From: Planctomycetaceae bacterium | Lineage (GTDB): Bacteria > Planctomycetota > Planctomycetia > Pirellulales > Pirellulaceae | DNA: 53,688 bases | Direction: 5' to 3' | Assembly: GCA_024642205.1 (NCBI GenBank) | Contig: JAHEBQ010000043.1 | Span: 1 to 53,688, forward strand | Shown: piece after piece, positions 1-8,901 of the stretch | Layout of the letters: each line of letters begins with the position of its first letter | How positions within the stretch are numbered: position 1 is the first letter of the stretch | The notes under the pieces: generated by a model | Told to the model about the DNA's origin: nothing | Databases searched by the model: none | The model's input: the letters and a program-made list of their open reading frames with translations, nothing else | Translations under genes and position numbers: made by a program

Positions 1-985
1 TTCGCATGATGTCTTCGAATGCTTCGCCATGTTCATGCAGAAAATGGCGACCACCGCCGTCGCAATATACGATCACCGTGTCAGCGTTATCCAGGGCTGT
101 TGGGTCTGCGGGCCATCCGTTTCTGTATACCGTTGTCACGACCGGCAGATTTTCTTCGGAGGCAGCAGTGTCGAGCGCCTTCGCCAACAACAGGCAGCCC
201 GCGTTGTGTTCGTGGGCTCCGTAGCCATGACTTGGCATGCCAGCGATAAACACGATTTTTTTCGTGCCCTCATTAAGCGCCAAGCGCTTAAGGAGAATGT
301 CCTTGAACTCGATCTTCATCGGCGGTCCGACGTGAATTTGAAAACCGAGCAAGCCCTTGTTTTTGATCTCTGAGGTATCCTCGTCGATCACTTCAGAGGT
401 CACGTTGCCATTGATTTTGGTAACCAGGTGATTCCCCTGAGCGATGATTTGCATTTCGTTCCAACCGTCCAGGTCGATCTTGTCAAGCAATTCGTCCGGA
501 TCGGATACCTTCAAAACATCTTTATCTTTCTTGCCTCGAAGCGTAACTTTTTCGCCACGCTGGCAGAGGATGCCCCGTCCAGTTCTTTCGGAGTAGGTAA
601 TGCCAATGAATTTTCCGGAGCGATCAATGTCGGCCTGGTATCCACTTAAACGATCCGACACGCCCTCGAACAGGGAACTGCGGTATTGAACGCCGCTGTT
701 GGCTTTTTCGGTGCCGGAGATCCTGAATTTCAACTTCAATTCAAAATCGTCGACTTCGCCCTGGTCCCAGACAAGAAACCGGTTCACATCGACTTTGTTT
801 TCTTCGGTTGATTCGCCGACGATCGCGCCGTTCTCAACTTTCCAAAATGTTTCGTTTCCTTTCCATCCATCCAGAGACTTGCCATCGAAGATTGGCTTGA
901 ATCCATCTTCCTGTCCGTGAGCGAGTGCGCCCGGCGAGACAATCGATAGCGTTGCAAAAATCAGTAATCCAAGAGTTCGAAACAT
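1..985 (-). CDS. DUF1080 (3-keto-disaccharide hydrolase-like) + ThuA-like protein, 3' end outside window
   Basis: The frame reads on the minus strand from ATG at 985 and is still open at the window edge. It begins with a signal peptide (MFRTLGLLIFATLSIVSPG, cleavage near ALAHG). A DUF1080 concanavalin-like domain follows, with the typical FDGKSLDGWKG start, residues such as VENGAIVGES, and NSGVQYRS. From about residue 235 a ThuA-like segment begins (IVFIAGMPSHGYGAHEHNAG, then VIVYCDGGGRHF). DUF1080 proteins are exported planctomycete/Bacteroidota proteins that include 3-keto-glycoside hydrolases; ThuA-like domains resemble class I amidotransferases and are linked to sugar utilisation. The fused order DUF1080-ThuA is common in Planctomycetota. 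I infer a periplasmic role in carbohydrate breakdown. The C-terminus lies outside the window, so completeness cannot be judged. Confidence 0.88.
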   Translation of the reverse strand, partial: MFRTLGLLIFATLSIVSPGALAHGQEDGFKPIFDGKSLDGWKGNETFWKVENGAIVGESTEENKVDVNRFLVWDQGEVDDFELKLKFRISGTEKANSGVQYRSSLFEGVSDRLSGYQADIDRSGKFIGITYSERTGRGILCQRGEKVTLRGKKDKDVLKVSDPDELLDKIDLDGWNEMQIIAQGNHLVTKINGNVTSEVIDEDTSEIKNKGLLGFQIHVGPPMKIEFKDILLKRLALNEGTKKIVFIAGMPSHGYGAHEHNAGCLLLAKALDTAASEENLPVVTTVYRNGWPADPTALDNADTVIVYCDGGGRHFLHEHGEAFEDIMR

Positions 986-1149
986 GTTTGATTTCCTGAG
1001 GTGGTCAATGCGTCTGGGAATTCAGTTTACCGGCAATGTGGCCGAAAATGCAAACCGTTGTCCTGGAAATCCCACCGACAATCGGCCATCGCATCCAACC
1101 CGCGGTCCTTCATGGACTTGCCTGTCCACAGGAATTCAATTGAAACATC

Positions 1150-2365
1150 CTCGCCGATGAACCTTGTCGAATCATCTGACCGACAACTCGGTTCGGGTCT
1201 CGGGTCGAACGTCTGATCCGGGCCAGTTCAAGGTCAAGTTTGGGATTCGTGCGGACAACCTTGACCAAACCAGCCAACCGGCAACTAACAGCATTGAGAA
1301 CGACAACACCGATTTCCGGAACTGACCCGAGTTCAACCAGGTACCCGGTATCAATAAATACCGGATTTGGACCAACGATGGACCGCATGGGTTACCCGGC
1401 TTGTTTCGAACGTCTCCCAGCACTGAGTTATCCAGCAACGCCGATTTCACTCACTTCTCCTCGACCGGATGCTCCACCTGCCAGTACATTGGGGCACACC
1501 GCAGGCGAGCGTCGTCGACATGCAAAACGGCATTGAATTGGCGTGCGAGAACTTTCATGTTTACGACATTTCGAATGTCGTCGTCAGGCACACGCATGAA
1601 CTGCAGATGCCCGCTGGATCACCGATGAAGTCAGTGATTCCGTCGGGCGACTGTCGTTCAGAAAATTCAGAGTCGCCAATTCGAGTGTTTTCTGATTGAC
1701 ATGCGCAGCGCCCGCGACATGCACGATGTAACCCAGCGGGACAAGCAAGGCATCTCGATACTCGGGATTCAACAGCGAGATTGGCTGCCCAAAACGTTGC
1801 GGGTAAGTGATGCAGGCTGCTTGTTTGTCGTTTACGGTGTCCGGTTCATGATACCTCACCGTAGGCAGGAGGCATTCAAACCGCCGGAAACAAGGAAGGA
1901 GCCTGGGCCGCATTTGTTGATAATCAAGCGCTGTTATTCAACGAGTCGGGAAAGACTCGCGAGAAGGTGTTTGTCATGACGGGAGATGTGCACCAACGCT
2001 GCGCGATCAAGGTCAACGACAACATCTGGAGATCTTGCTGCGGACTGCACCACCGTGCCAATCATGTTTCCCGGGACGACGAAATGGATCGGCTGGAAGC
2101 TGGCAAATTCCAGTTTGGACCACGACCGTGTGATATTCGCTGGGGCAGCTGTATCCTGCCTGGACTGCTTCGACTCGAACGACTCTATCCGCATTTCTGT
2201 ATCGTCCAGTTCAACAACGTGTTTAACACGTCGCAAATGTTGGCGAAAAACGCCTGGTTGCTTACCCTCAACCCCAGGTCAATTTCCAGTCGTTCGACAG
2301 CAAGACTGGCGAGCTGGCTAATTCGGAGAGCATTACCGTGGATTATCTACGAGGTAAATGCCATT
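1150..2365 (+). pseudogene. decayed PhoD-like metallophosphatase
   Basis: No intact frame crosses this stretch, but plus-strand fragments in shifting frames line up in order with PhoD-like alkaline phosphatases. They are: LTDNSVRVSGRTSDPGQFKV near 1180-1240; DGPHGLPGLFRTSP near 1380; HWGTPQASVVDMQNGIE then ENFHVYDIS near 1480-1570; DMRSARDMHDVTQRDKQGIS near 1700-1755; REKVFVMTGDVHQ near 1960-1995, the metal-binding GDxH signature; KFQFGPRPCDIRWGS near 2105-2150; and FDSKTGELANSESIT near 2290-2335. At least one in-frame TGA (near 1323) and several frameshifts separate them. Since neighbouring genes have clean long frames, decay is likelier than general sequencing error. Ends are approximate. 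Confidence 0.8.
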
Positions 2366-2733
2366 TTCGACCCTAGAATTCCCCGTTCGGGCGGCCGCCG
2401 CAGCCAGAGGGATAGACAGGAAGAAATGGAGTTGGCAGAGAAAACCCCAGGGGTACATCCCATCAATGGCGACTCTCGACATGACGACATTTGACAGATT
2501 GCCTCTGGTAAGAAACGGCTAGCCGGATTCCGCAGTTACGCCGATCACACCAATAAGTGTTGTCATCCGGGTGTCGGACTTTCCAAAGCATGGTGTCAAT
2601 CTGAATCGCTCGTCGCCACGGGAATTCCCGGTTCGGTCGTGGAGCCCGTTTTTCTGGAATCGCTGGTTATCCACGGATTCCAACCGAACAACAGCTCACC
2701 GTCAGCGGGCTTTCTGATTCGCCAATGTGACAA

Positions 2734-3010
2734 TGATCTATGAAGAGATCGGCGAGATCTTGTCCGGTTTAAAGAGACAGCATGCGCCAAACGCTCAATC
2801 GTGATTTTTGCTTCCGAACCGGTCGACTACTTGGCCGATCACGGACACAGCCAGAAATGGACGACATACGACATCATCACGAAGGTGCCGACGATCGTTT
2901 GCGTGCCCGGCCAGTTTGAAGGTGGGCGTAAGGTGAACGGCATATGTCTGCTGTTTGACCTTGGATCAACGCCCCTCGAACTTGGCGGTTTCGTTTAGCC
3001 GCCAGACCAT
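2734..3010 (+). pseudogene. sulfatase remnant (C-terminal part of catalytic domain)
   Basis: Two plus-strand frames join to give a recognisable piece of a sulfatase: EEIGEILSGLKRQ from about 2740, then after a frameshift near 2797 IFASEPVDYLADHGHSQKW, YDIITKVPTIVCVPGQFEGG and LFDLGSTPLELGG up to about 2998. In intact sulfatases the same order reads IVIFTSDHGDYLGDHG..KW, the calcium-binding and catalytic DHG region, then VP.IV..PG and LFD..PT.LELAG. Here the TSDHGD residues are changed to ASEPVD, so the core is damaged as well as shifted. The formylglycine site and N-terminal half are absent. The stretch 2366-2733 between this and the phosphatase remnant has no recognisable coding signal; it may hold more eroded sulfatase sequence. 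Confidence 0.68.
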
Positions 3011-3202
3011 GTTCAATTGAAATGAACCATCCTCTCCACCCAAGCTTACAAAGATTCGAACTGCAACAGCTTGGCACGATATTCGCAGTTCTTGGTTTCG
3101 TCTGCCCGGTGAGCCAAATTGGCCATTCGGTGCAGAAAGGCATGGAGCCGAACAAAACCGAGGAAATTGACCGGATCTTGACCGTACAGGAATTTTCAAA
3201 GA

Positions 3203-5854
3203 ATGAAGATCATGATCAATCTGACTACAAGTTGTCGTAAATCGGATACGGTTTGCTTTGGGGTGGTGGCAACTCTGGCGGTTTTGCTGACACCGCTTGT
3301 TTCTGCCCAAGATAATACGGCCTTGAAGCCTCAACCGTCCACCATTTCGGAGCTTCAGCCAGCGCAAGCACTCGGTCAATCATTCACCATAACGGATTCC
3401 GATAAGCCACAACAAAACCAGTCCGTGGAAGCGCTCAAGTCCCAACTGAACGTCGAACCCGAAGTCTTGATGCGTGGACCGCTACACGAAGCCTTTGCCG
3501 ATGCCTTTCAAGCCAATCCCCAACCGAACCCGATCGTCGAATCCGCCCCGCCAGAATCGATCAACGAACTTCCGCCGGAATTCAGGCCGGAAGGGGAAAA
3601 TGTTCAATGGATTTCCGGATACTGGGCATGGGACGAAATCCAATCGGATTACATCTGGGTCAGTGGCGTCTGGCGTGACGTACCTCCGGGGCAACATTGG
3701 GTGTCAGGATATTGGGAGCAGGAGGAGCATGGATATCGCTGGGTTTCCGGATTCTGGACACGCGAATCACCGCAGCAATTAAATTATCTGCCAGAGCCAC
3801 CGGCCGACCTCGAACAGGGTCCTTCGATTGCCGCGCCTGACGAAAACTATTTCTATTGCCCCGGGAGCTGGGAATACCGAACCGAAAGCTATGTCTGGCG
3901 CACCGGCTATTGGCAACCAAATGTCGAGAACTGGGTCTGGATTCCCCCACGTTACGTTTGGACCCCGCGAGGATGTATTTACCGGAACGGGTACTGGGAT
4001 TACGAATTTAACGACCGAGGAACCGTTTTTGCGCCGGTCTCTTTTTCGCAGCCAATTTATCAGTCTGTCGGCTTCGAGTTTCGGCCTGCCTACTGTGTTA
4101 ACACTGGCGCCGACTTTCTCGTTCACATGTTCGTCCGGTCCAACGGCAACCATTACTTTTATGGTGACTGGTATGGAGCCAATCAACTGCCGACTCCTTA
4201 TCGACCATGGATCAATCAACAAAGTCATTATCGCAACTACGACCCCTTGTTAGCTCATTACGGCTGCAGTCGCTACCGGCACGACGGCGTTCAATTGCTG
4301 ACCTGGGTCAACAATCAACATCGCTACTACGCCAGCCATCGAGAAGTTCGCCCTGGTGTTACGTTGAATGTCCATATCAGGACGAAAAGTTCGGGTCACG
4401 ACCACCAGCAAAATGATTACCTTCGCCGAGCAACGCTGGCCGATCGCTATGTCAATAACGGACGCCAACCGCAAGGCAGCCATGGTAATCGACCCCCCAG
4501 CGAGTTGAACGGGAGTCGACCGGTTCGAAATCATATTCGGGTCGACGAAGACGATCAACGTCGAACCGATTCGCTGCAGAAACATAATCGTGAAATTGCC
4601 GAGTTGCGCAGACAGTCTGAACGAAACCAAAATATCCGATCAAGCGATCGGATTGGACCGGATCATTTACCGGGAAAAGGACCTTTGACGCGTCGACCTG
4701 GTGGCGTTTCGAAACAGAATTCGGAGGAGAAAAAAATACGACAACAGAGCGCATTCCGAGAACCGCGAAACAGCGAGACAGACGGTAACGCTAACGATCG
4801 CAATAACGGCAATCGCGACAACCCGCGGGCGTTGGCCAGCCAACCGAACCTGTCCGTAATTCGAACGGAACTTGAAGAATCGCGTCAAAGAGCATCGGGA
4901 AAAGAAGCCCGGCGAGAACAACCGCCTTCAGAACGTTCACAAATTCCCCGGAATCGGCTGACGGATCAACGAGCTCGAGACGCAGTTTCACGAGCCAGGA
5001 TAACGCAGCAAACAAACGAACAATCCCGGTTAGAGACTCAGCGACAACAGGCTCTACGCCATCAGGGTGAACTCAAACGCACCCAGGTCGTGGAAAAACC
5101 GGAAAGTGGTCTGCAAGCCGGGCGGGAGAAAGAAAACATGCAAAAAGAGGCGAAAGCCCGAGAGTCCCGGCAGCAACAGGAAGCGGCTCGGCGAGCGAAG
5201 GAGGCACAAGTGGTTCGTGACAACGGGGTCCGCGAAGCACAGGCCAAAGCGGCCCGCGATAATGCCGCGCGGGAAGCGAAAAGTCGAGAATTCCGGCAGC
5301 AACAGGAAGCGGCTCGGCGGGCGAAGGAAGCACAAGTGGTTCGTGACAACGTGGTCCGCGAAGCACAGGCCAAAGCGGCCCTCGATAATGCCGCGCGGGA
5401 AGCGAAAAGTCGAGAATTCCGGCAGCAACAGGAAGCGGCTCGGCGGGCGAAAGAAGCACAAGTGGTTCGTGACAACGCGGCCCGCGAAGCACAGGCCAAA
5501 GCGGCCCTCGATAATGCCGCACGGGAAGCGAAAAGTCGTGAGTCCCGGCAGCAACAGGAATTGGCTCGGCGGGCCAGGGACGAACAGATTCAGGCAGCCA
5601 GAGACAAAGCAGCCCGTGAGGCGCAAGCCAATGCGGTCCGTGCGAAATTAGATCAAGTGCGTAGAGCCCAACAACAGGCGAAAATGGCGAACGACAAAGC
5701 TCAACGAGAGGCCCAGAACCGTGCCCGGGAACAACAGAGGCGAACCGATCAGGCACGCCGCGCCCAAGAGGATCAACAACGCAAAGCCGCGGAGCAGCAA
5801 AAGCAACAACAGCGCCGAAAGGAGCAGGAAGCCCGAAAGGGCAAAAAGAAATAA
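3203..5854 (+). CDS. secreted YXWGXW-repeat protein with basic repetitive coiled-coil tail
   Basis: 883 residues. A signal peptide (about residues 1-35, core VVATLAVLLTPLVSAQ) is followed by a region with repeated aromatic WxSGYW/WVSGxW units (about 130-275: WISGYWAWDE, WVSGVW, WVSGYWEQ, WVSGFWTR, WRTGYWQP), the YXWGXW type found in exported planctomycete and proteobacterial proteins of unknown role. Residues 280-410 form a further domain rich in Tyr, His and Asn. From about 420 on the chain is very polar, rich in Arg, Gln, Ala and Glu, and probably a long coiled coil or disordered tail. It contains four near-identical 42-residue repeats (about 653-820) and ends in a Lys/Arg/Gln-rich stretch. 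No enzyme motif was recognised. I infer an envelope or extracellular structural protein; function unknown. Confidence 0.9.
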   Translation: MKIMINLTTSCRKSDTVCFGVVATLAVLLTPLVSAQDNTALKPQPSTISELQPAQALGQSFTITDSDKPQQNQSVEALKSQLNVEPEVLMRGPLHEAFADAFQANPQPNPIVESAPPESINELPPEFRPEGENVQWISGYWAWDEIQSDYIWVSGVWRDVPPGQHWVSGYWEQEEHGYRWVSGFWTRESPQQLNYLPEPPADLEQGPSIAAPDENYFYCPGSWEYRTESYVWRTGYWQPNVENWVWIPPRYVWTPRGCIYRNGYWDYEFNDRGTVFAPVSFSQPIYQSVGFEFRPAYCVNTGADFLVHMFVRSNGNHYFYGDWYGANQLPTPYRPWINQQSHYRNYDPLLAHYGCSRYRHDGVQLLTWVNNQHRYYASHREVRPGVTLNVHIRTKSSGHDHQQNDYLRRATLADRYVNNGRQPQGSHGNRPPSELNGSRPVRNHIRVDEDDQRRTDSLQKHNREIAELRRQSERNQNIRSSDRIGPDHLPGKGPLTRRPGGVSKQNSEEKKIRQQSAFREPRNSETDGNANDRNNGNRDNPRALASQPNLSVIRTELEESRQRASGKEARREQPPSERSQIPRNRLTDQRARDAVSRARITQQTNEQSRLETQRQQALRHQGELKRTQVVEKPESGLQAGREKENMQKEAKARESRQQQEAARRAKEAQVVRDNGVREAQAKAARDNAAREAKSREFRQQQEAARRAKEAQVVRDNVVREAQAKAALDNAAREAKSREFRQQQEAARRAKEAQVVRDNAAREAQAKAALDNAAREAKSRESRQQQELARRARDEQIQAARDKAAREAQANAVRAKLDQVRRAQQQAKMANDKAQREAQNRAREQQRRTDQARRAQEDQQRKAAEQQKQQQRRKEQEARKGKKK
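5159..5662 (+). repeat. four tandem 126-bp in-frame repeats
   Basis: Repeat units start at 5159, 5285, 5411 and 5537, exactly 126 bp (42 codons) apart. Units 2 and 3 are almost identical at DNA level, unit 1 differs by a few bases, and unit 4 diverges in its second half (ELARRARDEQIQ in place of EAARRAKEAQVV). Each encodes RQQQEAARR, AKEAQVVRDN, a short variable pair (GV, VV, AA) and REAQAKAA-DNAAREAKS. Near identity of adjacent units points to recent duplication or ongoing homogenisation, so copy number may vary between strains. Confidence 0.95.
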
Positions 5855-5885
5855 CGGGAATCGGGTCGTTCGGAGTTTTTTCTGG

Positions 5886-7037
5886 CTAACCGAATTTGCG
5901 TTCGATCTCGTCCAAAGTTACGCCGAATACTCTGCTTGAAATGAGTGACAGAAGTCCACGATCGCCTTCCATTCGAATCGTACGGTGAACGTGGGTATAC
6001 GAGTCGCCCGGTGCAAGAGCGAGGGCGGGACTGATCGTTTCCAGCTCAAAAAAACCGCCCAGTTGCCCGCCCGATTCATTCGGGCCGTCGTTGTAACCGT
6101 TGATCACGTCACCTTCATAAGGATTTTTCTGGAATTGCCAGAGGTTGTTGTTGTATCCGTGGGGTGCGGAATCCGGCAAGTTGAATTGCACGATCGAAAG
6201 CACGCCTCGCTCTTTGTCCCAGCTTCCGACGTACGATTGGACTCGGCTGAATGTCAAGCCAAGCTTGCTTCGCATGTTGCCATCGCCAAGAAAATAGATC
6301 AACCCGGTTTTCTTGTCGACTCGCAATCGGCTTTCGTCCAGTTGGCCAAAATAATCGGCGTTGACAACCGGCCCCATCGAATCCACGGGGCCCGTTTTAA
6401 AAGGCACCAGCAATGTCGCTTTGGGAGAGGGTTTGTTCATGCACAGCATCCAGATTCCGATCAACCCGGTTTCGGGTTCCCACGCGCTGTTACCCAGATT
6501 GGTAAGCGTGTTACGGCTTTCGTGGGCAACCAGGCTCAATCCTTCGAGAGAAACACCAAGATGCCGTTCTGCCGCTTGACGATTCAATAGTGCTACAACA
6601 CGGTCCATCCGGACGTGAAAGTCGAACTTACTCCAGTTGGTTAGCGTCGCGTGACGAGTAAAAGCCGCGGAATTCTCACTTTGGCTGACGACCTCGAAGG
6701 GCTCCGTGTCCAAACAGGCGGGCGTCCTCCAATTCGCATACACCATCTCAACACCGGGATCGAAAAACAGGGAATACTGCCCGCCTTCGGGTGAAATCCA
6801 CATCCGATCTTCGCCGCCGTAAAGATTGATCTGCGGATCAGGTTCAACATTGGTAATCGCATCGTAGTTGATATAGCCGTAGCTCGTTCCACCGGTTCCC
6901 TGCGAAGTCGAGGTCATCGTACGCCCCTGGTAGGCGGCAACCACAGCGAGCTGTGCACCCTCATCATTTGAAAGCACAATCGTCTTTACGTGGCGCTGAA
7001 GGAACTCGAGGTCTTCACCAAATGTTTTCTCGGACAT
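5886..7037 (-). CDS. DUF6786 family protein
   Basis: 383 residues starting at ATG 7037 with an AGGA ribosome site 5 bases upstream. No signal peptide. The sequence matches the pattern of the DUF6786 family seen in Planctomycetota and Bacteroidota: KTIVLSNDEGAQLAVV, YQGRTMTSTSQG, FGG-type YGGEDRMWISPEGGQYSLFF, WRTPACLDTEPFEVV, LTNWSKFDFHVRMDR, LLVPFKTGP and GGFFELETISPALAL. The family has no proven function that I know of; its aromatic and Glu/His-rich beta pattern would fit a carbohydrate-related beta-sandwich, but that is a guess. It lies 6 bases after a small membrane protein gene on the same strand and is likely co-transcribed with it. It converges on the YXWGXW gene with about 30 bases between stops. 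Confidence 0.85.
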   Translation of the reverse strand: MSEKTFGEDLEFLQRHVKTIVLSNDEGAQLAVVAAYQGRTMTSTSQGTGGTSYGYINYDAITNVEPDPQINLYGGEDRMWISPEGGQYSLFFDPGVEMVYANWRTPACLDTEPFEVVSQSENSAAFTRHATLTNWSKFDFHVRMDRVVALLNRQAAERHLGVSLEGLSLVAHESRNTLTNLGNSAWEPETGLIGIWMLCMNKPSPKATLLVPFKTGPVDSMGPVVNADYFGQLDESRLRVDKKTGLIYFLGDGNMRSKLGLTFSRVQSYVGSWDKERGVLSIVQFNLPDSAPHGYNNNLWQFQKNPYEGDVINGYNDGPNESGGQLGGFFELETISPALALAPGDSYTHVHRTIRMEGDRGLLSLISSRVFGVTLDEIERKFG

Positions 7038-7043
7038 GGGATC

Positions 7044-7229
7044 CTACATTTCTTTCGCATTACCGTTTTCGTCGTAACGCATCATTCCGAAATAGAAAAA
7101 TGCGAAAACGCCAATCGGAATGGCAGACAGAAAAATTTTTGACAAGAGTGTTCCACCAATGATCCCGAAGGCCAGGATCGTGAGCCAGGCCCACCAGGTA
7201 TCACGCATTAGTCCTTGATATCGTTTCAA
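7044..7229 (-). CDS. small two-helix membrane protein, unknown function
   Basis: About 62 residues when started at TTG 7229, which has GAGG 7 bases upstream. An ATG at 7208 (MRDTWWAW) and an unsupported TTG at 7274 are alternatives. The protein has two hydrophobic segments (WAWLTILAFGIIGGTLLS and IFLSAIPIGVFAFFYFGMM) and a short charged tail RYDENGNAKEM. Its stop is 6 bases before the DUF6786 start, so the two are probably one operon. I do not recognise a named family. Confidence 0.65.
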   Translation of the reverse strand: MKRYQGLMRDTWWAWLTILAFGIIGGTLLSKIFLSAIPIGVFAFFYFGMMRYDENGNAKEM

Positions 7230-7435
7230 TTTGTTGCCTCGTCGCAGAGTGGCAAGTATCGTTCTGGAACACAATGTTCAAGCGTAACGCGAGAGGACTC
7301 GATTGAGTAGGCAGGCATCGACTGTCCTCATCCTGTCACATTCCAGCGTGAGCCCGGTCCGTCGGTCGGCTCTGTTCCCATCAGGATGACACATCCTTTA
7401 CCGGGTCGCCGTTGAACGACCATGTTGGCGGCCTT

Positions 7436-8527
7436 CTAGCGCTTCACCCGGGCGCTGTCCCCGGCCATTAGCGCCTCGACTTCCTCGACGCTGGCCATTG
7501 TCGTGTCGCCCTGGGTTGTCATCGCGAGGGCTCCGTGCGCCGCACCGTAATCGACAGCTTTTTGAGGATCGCCTGTTGTCAGGAGGCCATAAATCAAACC
7601 GGACGCAAAACTGTCGCCTCCTCCGACCCGGTCGAATATTTCAAGGTCCTCGCGGTAGGTCGCCTGGTAGAGTTCCCCGTCAGCCCAGCACAACGACCCC
7701 CAGTCGTTAATCGTCGCCGATTTGACCGTTCTCAGCGTCGTGGCGATTGCCTGGAAATTCGGGAATTCGGCGATCGCCTGCGAGATCATTTTTTTGTAGC
7801 CTTCAATCGGGAGTTCTTTCATCTGGTCGTCCAACCCCTCGACGTGTAGCCCGAGACAGGCCGTGAAGTCTTCTTCGTTTCCGATCATCACATCGACGAA
7901 TGGAGCAAGCGAGCGGTTCACCTTTTGGCAATTTTCTTTTCCGCCAAAGGCAGACCAAAGTGAGCTGCGGAAATTCAAATCGTATGACGTAATGGTTCCG
8001 TGCTTTTTCGCGGCTTGAAGTGCTTCGGCGATCACTCCCGGAGTCGTGGCTGAAAGCGCAGCAAAAATCCCACCGGTATGAAACCAGCGAACACCGAGGT
8101 CTCCAAAAATGTGTTCCCAGTCAATGTCACCCGGTTTGAGTTGAGATGCGGCAGTATGCCCGCGATCGGAAGTGCCGAGCGCTGCGCGAACGCCGAATCC
8201 TCGCTCCGTAAAGTTCAATCCGTTACGGCAAGCGCGTCCGACACCGTCAAAGTCAATCCATTTGACAAACTCGATGTCAACGCCGCCGGTGAGCAGCAGA
8301 TCTTCGAGCAGTCGCCCGACCTCGTTTCTGGCAAACGCAGAAACCAAACCAGCCCGCATTCCAAAACAACGCCGCAAGCCACGAGCGACATTGTATTCAC
8401 CGCCGCCTTCCCAGACGTCGAATCGTCTCGCGGTTCGCACACGTCCTTCACCCGGATCGAGACGAAGCATGACCTCGCCAAGGGACAGGATATCGAAACG
8501 GCAGGAGTCAGCAGCTTTAATCTTCAT
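7436..8527 (-). CDS. PfkB-family sugar kinase (2-keto-3-deoxygluconate kinase-like)
   Basis: About 363 residues from ATG 8527 (MKIKAADSCRFDILSLGEV); the open frame reaches 8635 but the extra N-terminus is poorly conserved in style. PfkB features are visible: the early LSLGEVMLRLDPGEG sheet, the substrate-binding GGGEYNVARGL, the SYDLNFRSSLW strand, GNEEDF, and the C-terminal anion-hole/catalytic signature RVGGGDSFASGL with the base Asp at about residue 305. The family phosphorylates ribose, fructose, 2-keto-3-deoxygluconate and similar sugars using ATP in the cytoplasm. The motif set and length fit a KDG-kinase-like subgroup, but the substrate cannot be set from sequence alone. It stands alone, divergent from the downstream zinc-ribbon gene. 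Confidence 0.88.
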   Translation of the reverse strand: MKIKAADSCRFDILSLGEVMLRLDPGEGRVRTARRFDVWEGGGEYNVARGLRRCFGMRAGLVSAFARNEVGRLLEDLLLTGGVDIEFVKWIDFDGVGRACRNGLNFTERGFGVRAALGTSDRGHTAASQLKPGDIDWEHIFGDLGVRWFHTGGIFAALSATTPGVIAEALQAAKKHGTITSYDLNFRSSLWSAFGGKENCQKVNRSLAPFVDVMIGNEEDFTACLGLHVEGLDDQMKELPIEGYKKMISQAIAEFPNFQAIATTLRTVKSATINDWGSLCWADGELYQATYREDLEIFDRVGGGDSFASGLIYGLLTTGDPQKAVDYGAAHGALAMTTQGDTTMASVEEVEALMAGDSARVKR

Positions 8528-8901
8528 AATGGCTTGGAAACGTAAGGATTCTGGTTTGGACGAATGCTCGATCGCCAGTTGAAGGTAACCGAAGCTCCAG
8601 ATTTTACCTGAAAATTTTCGGAACGAAAGCTGCAATGCACAGAACCGGTTTTCGATACGTTACCAAATGTTGCAGAACGATGGCTTCAACCAAATCCAAT
8701 TGAGGCATGAATTACCCAATGGTATGGCTACTTCACCGAATCAATTGGCGGTATAAACAGGTTCAGGTGATCGGAGCTGATCCGGTGTCAAATTACAGTG
8801 GTGTTGGTGGCAAGGAATCACTGGACAGGGACATCCGTTTGCATGGGTTGCGGCAGGACCGGTTGGGAGTTTTCAAATCGTTGCTTGAATCGAGGTAGCT
8901 T
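8528..8901. other. divergent intergenic region between sugar kinase and zinc-ribbon gene
   Basis: About 370 bases between two divergently transcribed genes, so promoters for both should lie here. I see no convincing -35/-10 pair, operator dyad or RNA gene. A 63-codon frame at 8707-8898 ends just before the next start but has no recognisable protein features. Confidence 0.5.

Noticed and set aside
1967..2494. 175-codon plus-strand frame as an intact gene
   Set aside because: It is one frame of the broken PhoD-like phosphatase; conserved motifs leave and re-enter other frames.
5159..5662. CRISPR-like regular repeats
   Set aside because: Units are directly adjacent, in-frame coding repeats with no spacers.
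5073..5756. 227-codon minus-strand frame through the repeat region
   Set aside because: It is an antisense shadow of the Ala/Arg/Gln-rich repeats; its repeats mirror the plus-strand ones and it has no start context.
7383..7397. Small hairpin AGGATG/CATCCT after the sugar kinase as a terminator
   Set aside because: Six pairs with a 3-base loop, no T tract, about 40 bases past the stop; too weak to list as a feature.
8707..8898. 63-codon frame ahead of the zinc-ribbon gene
   Set aside because: No ribosome site, no recognised feature, and it ends just before the well-supported GTG start at 8902.
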